A DNA stretch of 5,311 nt from Marinosulfonomonas sp. PRT-SC04 (GTDB taxonomy: Bacteria; Pseudomonadota; Alphaproteobacteria; Rhodobacterales; Rhodobacteraceae). The notes under the pieces were generated by a model. It did no database searches. It had not been told where the DNA came from and worked only from the letters and a program-made list of their open reading frames with translations. The stretch lies in contig JPUR01000178.1 of assembly GCA_001321835.1 (NCBI GenBank), positions 1-5,311 on the forward strand, read 5' to 3'. Shown in pieces: positions 1 to 5,277 of this stretch. The translations under genes and the position numbers were made by a program. The first letter of the stretch is position 1; each line of letters begins with the position of its first letter.

Positions 1-177
1 TTACGCTGAAGCGAACCGGCTGGAAGCCGGTGGCTTAAAACCTATTCGTGGAAAGTCAAACATCGATTCGAAATGCTCGAAGCCCAAGCCTGCATCCTTG
101 GCCACATCCAGCCAGACGCCACTGCCATAGGTATCACTTAAAAAGCACTCCAGTGATCGGTTTATAAGCCCGTGCAT
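1..177 (-). pseudogene. Truncated HNOB (haem NO-binding) protein, N-terminus only
   Basis: This short minus-strand reading frame has 58 codons, starting at ATG 177-175 and stopping at TAA 3-1. Residues 1-42 read like the N-terminus of alphaproteobacterial HNOB/H-NOX-like proteins: it opens MHGLINRSLECF, followed by SDTYG, VWLDVAKDAGLGF and FESMFDF. An AGGA ribosome-binding motif lies 9 nt upstream of the ATG, so initiation looks intact. Family members are roughly 180 residues, with the haem-ligating histidine far downstream of the part kept here. After about residue 42 the expected continuation is lost and an unrelated tail (FPRIGFKPPASSRFASA) runs to the stop. Neither other minus frame restores the family sequence over positions 1-51, so a simple frameshift does not explain it. 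A rearrangement near position 51 is the likely cause. The protein is probably non-functional. Family assignment is from memory of the motif. Confidence 0.68.
16..30. repeat. Short perfect hairpin at the broken end of the HNOB gene
   Basis: CCGGCT, a 3-nt GGA loop and AGCCGG form a perfect 6-bp stem. It lies in the foreign tail downstream of the point where HNOB similarity ends. It could be part of a mobile-element end or a recombination site, but no T-run follows it on either strand and no known element was recognised. Confidence 0.4.
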
Positions 178-432
178 CCATTTACATCCTCATTGCTATA
201 TCGGCAGGCTAGGCGCGGGCCGTTAACAAACTCCGAATGCGGTCTGGAATGATATCTAAAGTTAGGTCTATCTGGGCGCGGCAATCGCAGCCCTGAAAAT
301 TAATTGGGTCCGCTCATCGGCAAAAGAATGCGCCACGGCGCCCGTAACAGCCCCAGTCCCCCAACAGCATATCATCATGCTTTAGCGGCAAGGTCGCGTT
401 GATCGTGGTGAACATCACGCTGTAGTTTTCGA
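178..432. other. Non-coding or decayed DNA upstream of the HNOB remnant
   Basis: No reading frame here can be tied to a known family. On the minus strand the part next to position 177 supplies the HNOB ribosome-binding site (AGGA near 187-190) and contains a GTTAAC palindrome at 222-227. A minus-strand frame of about 40 codons at 314-436 starts with TTG and has no recognisable content. The neighbouring transposase remnant and truncated gene suggest that this is debris from past insertions, which is an inference. Confidence 0.45.
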
Positions 433-561
433 TCAAAGGCTAATCCCCAGACGTTCAGCCCCTTCGAAAACCGCATATCCGCGCTCAATGACCTGTGCCA
501 CAGCATCCAGCTTGAATGCGGCAATCACTTGTAAAGTTTTGACGGTTTTTGGCCGTTGCGC
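433..561 (-). pseudogene. Remnant of an IS3-family transposase OrfA
   Basis: Read on the minus strand, positions 516-439 encode FKLDAVAQVIERGYAV followed by FEGAERLGIS. This matches the N-terminal helix-turn-helix of IS3-family OrfA proteins, whose usual form is close to EFKIDAVxQVxERGYSVxEVAxRLGIS. A TGA at 435-433 ends the frame immediately after that segment, where family members normally continue into the second helix, the leucine zipper and then OrfB. No start codon is seen: the frame is open back to a TGA at 567-565, and the residues upstream of the phenylalanine are only loosely family-like. No terminal inverted repeats or OrfB sequence were found on either side. This is a decayed fragment that cannot transpose. 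It indicates past insertion-sequence activity next to the broken HNOB gene. Confidence 0.66.
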
Positions 562-608
562 GGGTCACCAACACCTCAACTGCCATTCATGATATCAAGC
601 CACCCCGA

Positions 609-1295
609 TTACAACCAAGCCGCCAAATGCCCAATATCCGGCAACACCACATCAGCATAGGGTGCCAGCTCATCGTGATCAGCCACCCCCGTCAGCACCG
701 CCACCGTCACCATTCCAGCAGCCCGACCGGCGACCAAATCATGCACAGAATCGCCGACCATCGCGATCTCTGCACCCTGCAGCCCCAGATGGGCAGCAAA
801 GGCCTCCTGCATGCCGGATGCCGGCTTGCAGCCAAAGCCACTGTCAGAACCGGCAATAAAATCGAACATTCCGGCAATCCCCGCCGCTTCAAGATGCGCG
901 CGCGCGGGTGCTTGCCCATCATTGGTCGCCACTCCCAACTTGATCCCACGCGCCTCAAGCCCCAACAGGAACGGGACCAACGGCACCGCCTCGACCTGTG
1001 GCACCTTGGCAGCGGCCGCATTCAAACGCGCCGTCAGAGTTTCAACATTCTCGCCCTCAAAAAACGGCAACAACGCCCGCGCAATATCAGGCGGAGTGTC
1101 AAAAATCACCATCGAATCCTTGGCAAACACCCCACTGTCAAAATCATAGCCAATCGCCGCGCCCATCTGGGCCGCCAACGCCGCATCACCACCGGATTCC
1201 TCCAGCAACAACGTCTTGGCCCAAACACCCCAAGTGGCGTAAAAGTCAAACAACGTGCCGTCCTTGTCAAACAACACTGCTTTGATCTGTGACAT
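609..1295 (-). CDS. HAD-superfamily hydrolase, phosphoglycolate phosphatase-like
   Basis: The product is a cytoplasmic 228-residue phosphatase of the haloacid dehalogenase superfamily, subgroup I. All four HAD motifs are visible. Motif I is DKDGT, with nucleophile Asp10 and acid/base Asp12. Motif II is VATND with Thr124. Motif III is the lysine of GCKP, Lys157. Motif IV is GDSVHD, with Asp182 and Asp186 as magnesium ligands. The segment between motifs I and II is helical and the size of a C1 cap, as in the Gph family that hydrolyses 2-phosphoglycolate to glycolate. The true substrate cannot be read from sequence, so no gene symbol is given. The start ATG at 1295 is backed by AGGAG (1306-1302) with a 6-nt spacer. 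It is divergent from the MarR-type gene, and the short shared intergenic region raises the possibility of control by that regulator. The sequence is intact from start to stop. Confidence 0.9.
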   Translation of the reverse strand: MSQIKAVLFDKDGTLFDFYATWGVWAKTLLLEESGGDAALAAQMGAAIGYDFDSGVFAKDSMVIFDTPPDIARALLPFFEGENVETLTARLNAAAAKVPQVEAVPLVPFLLGLEARGIKLGVATNDGQAPARAHLEAAGIAGMFDFIAGSDSGFGCKPASGMQEAFAAHLGLQGAEIAMVGDSVHDLVAGRAAGMVTVAVLTGVADHDELAPYADVVLPDIGHLAAWL

Positions 1296-1355
1296 CTGTG
1301 GCTCCTATCCAGTTGTGCGCACCCTGCCCGCCGATCAACGCCTTGGCAACAGCAA

Positions 1356-1383
1356 TTGACAGAACTGCAAAACCAACTGACAA
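1356..1383. promoter_or_regulatory. Possible operator: imperfect inverted repeat over the promoter
   Basis: TTGACAG (1356-1362) and CTGACAA (1377-1383) form an inverted repeat of the pattern TTGnCAG with one mismatch per arm and a 14-bp gap. The same region can also be read as two direct TGACA copies 21 bp apart, about two helical turns. It covers both promoter hexamers, where a MarR autorepressor would be expected to bind. Part of the symmetry could be chance from the -35 box. Confidence 0.3.
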
Positions 1384-1384
1384 T
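1356..1384 (+). promoter_or_regulatory. Sigma-70-type promoter of the MarR-family gene
   Basis: A perfect -35 hexamer, TTGACA (1356-1361), is followed after 17 bp by GACAAT (1379-1384), which matches the -10 consensus at four of six positions. Transcription would start about 7 bp downstream, near 1391-1392, which is the ATG of the regulator. No Shine-Dalgarno sequence precedes that ATG, consistent with a leaderless mRNA. Confidence 0.55.
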
Positions 1385-1391
1385 ATCAACC

Positions 1392-1856
1392 ATGAGCACA
1401 GATAACAAAGCCAACGAATACCGCCTGCACCATGCCTTAGGCTACCAATTGTCGTTGACCGCGCGCTTGCTGGAACGCCGCTTTGAAGACGCGTTGAAAA
1501 CGCTGGGTTTGACGCGGATCACTTGGTGCATCCTGCTGGCGGTCGAGGTCGAAGACCTGCTCACCCCCTCAGATATCGCCGGTTTTGTCGGAATTGACCG
1601 CACCGCCACATCGCGCGCCCTGCGCCAGATGGAAACGGCCGGTATGATCGCGCGCGGGGTCGGCAAAAACGACGGGCGCACCACCACGGTTTCCCTGACC
1701 GAAAATGGCCGCGATTTACAAATCAAGGCCGCCCCGATGGCCCGCGCCAACGCTCAGCACTGGCAAGGCAAATTAGCCCCAACCGAGCTCGACGAGCTGC
1801 GCCGCCTGCTGGCCAAAATGCGCAGCGGCGAAGGCACCGCCCTCAAACGGTTGTGA
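1392..1856 (+). CDS. MarR-family winged-helix transcriptional regulator
   Basis: The product is a 154-residue DNA-binding protein, a normal length for MarR regulators, which act as dimers on palindromic operators and usually respond to small phenolic or oxidative signals. An N-terminal dimerisation helix (residues 10-35) leads into a winged helix. The DNA-binding HTH spans roughly residues 58-84 (LTPSDIAGFVGIDRTATSRAL). The wing carries the family signature D-x-R-x(5)-LT, here Asp94-Gly-Arg96 and Leu102-Thr103. C-terminal helices (from about 127) complete the dimer interface. I chose ATG 1392 over the in-frame TTG at 1356, because the TTG lies inside the -35 hexamer of the likely promoter and the family-like sequence begins after 1392. 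No ribosome-binding site precedes 1392, which fits a leaderless transcript. The gene is divergent from the HAD phosphatase and may regulate itself and that gene. The ligand is unknown. Confidence 0.88.
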   Translation: MSTDNKANEYRLHHALGYQLSLTARLLERRFEDALKTLGLTRITWCILLAVEVEDLLTPSDIAGFVGIDRTATSRALRQMETAGMIARGVGKNDGRTTTVSLTENGRDLQIKAAPMARANAQHWQGKLAPTELDELRRLLAKMRSGEGTALKRL

Positions 1857-1994
1857 GCCTCGCCAACACATCAAAACCACGCAAGCCAAAACCTTAGCCG
1901 CAAGAATTGATGTGAAATGTTCAGGCAGGGTTTGCAGGGGGGCAAATGCCGGCTGATCTTGTGCATTCCGTGCCCCAACCAGCGAGATCGATCT

Positions 1995-2273
1995 CTAGGT
2001 CCAGCTGACATCGCCGCCGCCAGGCAAAGATTGCCGGGCACGCATCGGCGTATCGTAGGGCAGGTTTTCGCCATCGCAATACTGAATCACCCAGGCATCA
2101 TCCATCATCAAAAAGTCCAGAACCGAGGCCAAAAATTCAGATTCGCCAACCCGCAACCGCAGGTCCGATTCACTGGCTCCGGTGGACCCAAGAAACACGG
2201 GCAACAACTCCTCATTGCCAACCACCCACGTCAGAACACTTAATGCGCGTATTTCTGCCTGTTTTTGGTTCAT
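1995..2273 (-). CDS. DUF3572 family protein
   Basis: This small cytoplasmic protein has 92 residues and unknown function. Its sequence resembles the alphaproteobacterial DUF3572 family: an N-terminal helix (QKQAEIRALSVLTWVVGNEE), then LLPVFLGSTGAS, a central LASVLDFLMMDDAWVIQYCD and the conserved C-terminal MRARQSLPGG. It is acidic in the middle, with no signal peptide or membrane segment. ATG 2273 is supported by GAGGG (2286-2282) with an 8-nt spacer. It is divergent from pleD across a 92-bp AT-rich gap. As I recall, this arrangement recurs in Rhodobacterales, which may mean co-regulation with the cyclase, but no biochemical role can be stated. Its 3' end faces the MarR gene. The family assignment is from remembered sequence pattern. 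Confidence 0.82.
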   Translation of the reverse strand: MNQKQAEIRALSVLTWVVGNEELLPVFLGSTGASESDLRLRVGESEFLASVLDFLMMDDAWVIQYCDGENLPYDTPMRARQSLPGGGDVSWT

Positions 2274-2365
2274 TTAGGCCACCCTCTAGCTTTCGAAACT
2301 ATTTATTAACTATTCTAACCAAAAACTAACCAATAACAGAAAAATTTTATTAAATTGGAGGAAAA
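2274..2365. promoter_or_regulatory. AT-rich divergent promoter region with TAAC repeats
   Basis: This 92-bp gap separates the divergent DUF3572 and pleD genes. It holds an exact 8-bp direct repeat, CTAACCAA, at 2315-2322 and 2326-2333, spaced 11 bp (one helical turn). In all there are four TAAC copies, starting at 2307, 2316, 2327 and 2334. The repeats resemble TTAACC-type half-sites reported for CtrA in related bacteria, but they lack the leading T. On the minus strand TAGAAT (2317-2312) is a five-of-six -10 match for DUF3572, although its -35 is poor. On the plus strand GGAGG (2357-2361) lies 4 nt before the pleD ATG. The regulator is not identified. Confidence 0.4.
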
Positions 2366-3749
2366 ATGGCTGGTCGTATCCTTATAGTCGACGATGTTGC
2401 AACCAATCGTATCGTCCTAAAGGTAAAACTGATGGCAGCTTGCTATGAGGTCTTACAGGCCTCTAGCGCCGTTGAGGCGATGCGCTGTGCACGTGAAGAG
2501 ACCCCCGACCTAATCCTGCTGGACCAAAGAATGTCAGACATGGACGGCATGATGGTTTGCCAGCGCCTAAAAAAGGACCCAGCAACCGCCAACATTCCGA
2601 TAATTGCGATCACAGAGGCCAACAACAACATCGAGAAAATCTGTGCCCTGCGTGCAGGTGCTGATGAATTCATGGCCAAACCTTTGGATGAATTAACCTT
2701 GCTGGCCCGCGTGCGCAGCCTCTTACGTGCACGCGCCACCGACGAAGAGTTAAGCCTGCGCGACAACACCTGTCGCGAGCTGGGCTTTGCGGAGGCCGCC
2801 GAAAGTTTCACGCCCGCCGCGACCATCGCGATGATTGCCGCAACCCCCGTCACCGCATTGGCCTGGAAAAACGCATTGGGCAAGACCGTGCATGACACGG
2901 TGATTGTGCTACCAAAGGAGCAAGCACTCGCCCAGACCGAGGCCAAAAATGCGCCCGATGTTTTTGTGATCGCGTGCGATTTATCCAAACCTGACGAAGG
3001 CTTGCGCCTGATGTCCGAGCTGGGCAGCCGCCCTGAAACCCGGCACAGCGCGGTTCTGATGGTGGTGCCCAAAGGCGCCAGCGCCAAATCGGCCACCGCC
3101 CTTGATCTGGGGGCCAATGATTTAATGAGCGAGGGCTTTGACCCTGAAGAAATGACCCTGCGGCTGCGCACCCTGATTAAGCGTAAGAAACAGGCTGACC
3201 GGCTGCGCAAAACCGTGCGAGATGGGCTGCGGATGGCAGTGATTGACCCGCTGACCGGACTTTATAACCGGCGCTATGCGATGCCGCATTTGGCCCGCAT
3301 TGCCGAACGTTCTAAGATAAATGGCCACCCTTACGCCATTATGGTGCTGGATCTTGATCGCTTCAAATCAGTCAATGACACCTATGGTGCATGCGGCAGG
3401 CGATGCGGTGTTGCAAGAGGTTTCAAACCGCATCAAGGACAATCTGCGCGGCGTTGATATGGTTGCGCGAATTGGTGGCGAAGAGTTTCTGGTGGCGATG
3501 CCCGACACCCAGCTCAATGATGCCCGCATCGCGGCAGAACGCTTGTGTCAGGTGATTGACGATCATCCGGTTGTGCTGCCGTATGGCAAGGGCAGCGTCT
3601 CTGTTTCGCTCTCGATTGGGGTGGCGATGGGCGGGCTTCAGAATGGAGTCAGAGGTTTCGAGGCCGTGATTGAAGACGCCGATCAAGCGCTGTTTCGCGC
3701 CAAATCAGATGGCCGCAATCAGGTGACATTTTGCCGGAGCGCGGCCTAA
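2366..3749 (+). pseudogene. pleD: PleD-type response regulator diguanylate cyclase, frameshifted
   Basis: PleD makes c-di-GMP from two GTP when its receiver domain is phosphorylated. Receiver 1 (residues 1-120) has acidic Asp9/Asp10, phospho-acceptor Asp53, switch Thr83 and Lys105. A degenerate second receiver follows (about 150-275), then a GGDEF domain from DPLTGLYNRR (294-303). The frame breaks after GGT 3386-3388: one extra base, T3388 or G3389, moves the conserved continuation HAAGDAVLQEV into another frame. As written, translation would stop at 3457 after 363 residues. Removing one base restores a 460-residue protein, close to the 454 of Caulobacter PleD. The restored part (3390-3749) carries the inhibitory I-site RGVD (361-364) and the active-site GGEEF (370-374). 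Metal-ligand Asp329 lies upstream of the break. The uncorrected protein lacks both sites and cannot be a cyclase. Both halves are otherwise well conserved, so the shift is recent or a sequencing error. Confidence 0.9.
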
Positions 3750-3779
3750 TTAGGGCCTCGGGTGTCATCAAAGCCCTAA
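3750..3779. terminator. Inverted repeat after pleD, possible bidirectional terminator
   Basis: TTAGGGC (3750-3756) and GCCCTAA (3773-3779) form a perfect 7-bp stem with a 16-nt loop, starting right after the pleD stop and lying between convergent genes. The nearest T-run on the plus strand (3797-3802) is about 18 nt further on, so it is not a canonical intrinsic terminator. Confidence 0.35.
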
Positions 3780-3804
3780 ACTGTCAATTGTTCTGGTTTT
3801 TTAG

Positions 3805-3814
3805 CCCCCCCCCC
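3805..3814. repeat. Homopolymer tract of ten C
   Basis: Ten consecutive C residues lie in the 81-bp gap between the convergent pleD and sensor genes, directly after a T6 run. Tracts of this length are prone to slippage in replication and to miscounting in sequencing. It is outside coding sequence, so no phase variation of a protein is implied. Confidence 0.75.
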
Positions 3815-3830
3815 TGACATCTGGCAAACC

Positions 3831-4301
3831 TTAACGACGTCGCTCATGCCCCAACCGCTCGGCAAACTGATGGCGCTCGGCTTGGCTCATTGCATCCAGC
3901 CGCTCCAGCAACAACCGCTGCCCGACCTGATGGCGTTTCGATCCAAACGCCTCTTGGTCCTTGATCAGTTGATGCACCAGATCGCGATCATAGGTGTCGG
4001 CCCTCAGGGCGTCCTTGATCGCGATAAATCCAGCACGAATTTGAGACAAGTTCTGACGGAAACCACCGATTTCATCGCGCATGGCCTGACCGATCTGCCT
4101 ACGATCCAGATGGCTCAAGGCGCGGGTGTAAGGCCCGTATGCGGCGTCTTTATAGCCGCTTGCACTGCCCCTCGGACCACCATGAAAGATCATGCCGCCA
4201 ACCGCCCCGATCACCAACATATTCAGCCCCAGCGACACCGCCAACAGCACCTTGGTTCTGCGCCGCATCCCGACAGGGTTTTGGTTTTGTTCAACAGACA
4301 T
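3831..4301 (-). CDS. Membrane-anchored periplasmic heavy-metal sensor-like protein
   Basis: The product has 156 residues. A positively charged N-terminus (MRRRTK at 12-17) precedes one hydrophobic segment (about 18-39, VLLAVSLGLNMLVIGAVGGMIF), then a helical periplasmic domain. This matches the Metal_resist/periplasmic heavy-metal sensor group that includes CnrX, ZraP and CpxP-like proteins, with helices around residues 66-98, 105-130 and 133-152. Absence of a signal-peptidase site suggests it stays anchored. There are no cysteines. Histidines occur at 40, 64, 110, 124, 144 and 152, and I cannot assign a CnrX-like ligand set, so the signal may not be a metal. AGGA sits 6 nt upstream of ATG 4301, inside the end of the preceding gene, whose stop is only 3 nt away. 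It is the last gene of the sigma operon and probably senses an envelope signal for it. Confidence 0.75.
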   Translation of the reverse strand: MSVEQNQNPVGMRRRTKVLLAVSLGLNMLVIGAVGGMIFHGGPRGSASGYKDAAYGPYTRALSHLDRRQIGQAMRDEIGGFRQNLSQIRAGFIAIKDALRADTYDRDLVHQLIKDQEAFGSKRHQVGQRLLLERLDAMSQAERHQFAERLGHERRR

Positions 4302-4304
4302 TGC

Positions 4305-4706
4305 TTATCCTTCCTCAAATTCAGTGCCAAACGCCGGAACCAGATCGACCAGATAGATCGCCTCCCCATCCTGTCCGCCAAGCCATTGATCCGCGACCAG
4401 GTCCAATCCAGCCGGCTGGCTAAAGCCGATCCAGGCCCCGACAATCGTGGCCGTGGCCATGCCCGCCAATGAAGGCCAGCCGCCGATAACGTCCAACAGA
4501 TTGGCCAACAGGCCGCGCTGCGGTGCAGGTCTCACCTGTGAGTTTTGGGTCGCCGCGATCTGAGCCTGAACAAGCTGCGCATCAGCATCCGCCATGATCC
4601 GCCCAAGCAGCTGCGCCGATGGCACCGGCACCGCATCGCGCCCCGCGTCAAAATAGACGTCCAGCCCGAGTTCGTCGTTTTCGCCGATTTTTTTGTCATC
4701 CATCAT
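4305..4706 (-). CDS. Small single-pass membrane protein, candidate anti-sigma factor
   Basis: This 133-residue protein has no recognised domain. The first 75 residues are hydrophilic, opening acidic (MMDDKKIGENDELGLD) followed by a helical stretch rich in Ala and Gln. One membrane segment follows at about 77-96 (WPSLAGMATATIVGAWIGF), then a short acidic tail ending FEEG. Topology is probably N-terminus in the cytoplasm. As I recall, homologues in this position are sometimes named dihydroorotate dehydrogenase, and nothing here supports that: it is far too short and has no FMN-binding motif. The start overlaps the sigma-factor stop: GTG 4709, ATG 4706 and ATG 4703 run in a row, and I chose the first ATG. 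The overlap implies translational coupling to the sigma gene. Lying between a sigma factor and a periplasmic sensor, with a cytoplasmic domain and one anchor, it is placed like CnrY. Its anti-sigma role is inferred, not shown. Confidence 0.72.
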   Translation of the reverse strand: MMDDKKIGENDELGLDVYFDAGRDAVPVPSAQLLGRIMADADAQLVQAQIAATQNSQVRPAPQRGLLANLLDVIGGWPSLAGMATATIVGAWIGFSQPAGLDLVADQWLGGQDGEAIYLVDLVPAFGTEFEEG

Positions 4707-5277
4707 CACGATACCCCAAATCTTTGCGCCGATCAGCCAAAGCCACCGTCAACGCCCGTTTGCCCCGCGCGGTCAAACTTTCGACCGCCTCGACGCTTAT
4801 CTCTAATATCCGCGCAATCTCGGGGTTCGTCACCCCCTCGATATGGCGTAAAATCACCGTTTGGCGCTGGCGCTCAGGCAATGTTGCCAAAGCCGCCGTC
4901 AGCGCGGCGGCACGCTCGACATCAATCATACTCTCAACCGCCGAGGCGCGCCCGTCTTCCGGCTCGGCCACCGCATCCAACGCCACCGTGCGGCGTTTTC
5001 GCAACCGATCAGTGCATAGATTGCCAACCACCTGGTACAACCACGTCGAGACCTTGGCCTCGCCCTGACGCCAGTCTGGCGCGATTTTCCACAACCGCAA
5101 CATCGCCTCTTGGGCCACATCCTCGGCCTCGGTTCGGTCATTCAACAGCCGCGTCGCATAGCCCAACACCCGAGGCGTCAAGCGCATCATCAACGCCCGC
5201 GCCGCCGCCGCATCGCCATTGGCGTAAAGCACCAACAGCGCGTCATCCGGCGTGTCATTCATGGCATCAAAAGGCAT
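4696..5277 (-). CDS. ECF-like sigma-70 family RNA polymerase sigma factor
   Basis: The product, of 193 residues, directs RNA polymerase to a specific promoter set. It has region 2 (about residues 13-96) and region 4 (about 133-178) with no region 3 or 1.1, as in ECF group IV sigma factors. Region 2.2 is the DRTEAEDVAQEAMLRLW stretch (47-63). Region 2.3/2.4, the -10 contact, is WLYQVVGNLCTDRLRKRR (79-96). Region 4.2 is the helix-turn-helix TNPEIARILEISVEAVESL (150-168), preceded by LPERQRQTVILRH. An acidic linker, including AEPEDG, joins the regions. Two starts are possible. At ATG 5283 the AGGA (5289-5286) is only 2 nt away, whereas ATG 5277 has an 8-nt spacer, so I prefer 5277. It is the first visible gene of a three-gene minus-strand operon with the membrane protein and sensor. 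Its promoter lies mostly outside the window. Confidence 0.9.
   Translation of the reverse strand: MPFDAMNDTPDDALLVLYANGDAAAARALMMRLTPRVLGYATRLLNDRTEAEDVAQEAMLRLWKIAPDWRQGEAKVSTWLYQVVGNLCTDRLRKRRTVALDAVAEPEDGRASAVESMIDVERAAALTAALATLPERQRQTVILRHIEGVTNPEIARILEISVEAVESLTARGKRALTVALADRRKDLGYRDDG

Noticed and set aside
549..1292. 247-codon plus-strand open frame
   Set aside because: It lies fully antisense to the HAD phosphatase, has Arg/His/Gln/Pro-rich composition typical of an antisense shadow, and shows no motifs.
1356..1391. Longer MarR start at TTG 1356
   Set aside because: The TTG is part of a perfect -35 hexamer, and the extra 12 residues have no family similarity.
1931..1946. TTTGC/GCAAA hairpin after the MarR gene as a terminator
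   Set aside because: The 5-bp stem is weak and has no following T-run.
1984..1995. Perfect 12-bp palindrome GAGATCGATCTC as a terminator or operator
   Set aside because: It has no loop or T-run and ends in the DUF3572 stop codon. A palindrome of this size between convergent genes may be chance.
2443..3210. 255-codon minus-strand open frame
   Set aside because: It is antisense to the clearly homologous pleD receivers and is Ser/Arg/Ala-rich with no domain.
3321..3389. Independent start at ATG 3321 for the second pleD part
   Set aside because: Residues before 3390 in that frame are out-of-frame readings of the conserved LDLDRFKSVNDTYG segment, and no ribosome-binding site is evident. It is the 3' part of the frameshifted gene.
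3383..3392. Programmed ribosomal frameshifting in pleD
   Set aside because: No slippery heptamer, rare-codon pause or downstream structure is seen at the shift point, and GGDEF proteins are not known to use recoding.
3846..4472. 208-codon plus-strand open frame
   Set aside because: It runs antisense across two minus-strand genes with good ribosome-binding sites and is low-complexity in composition.
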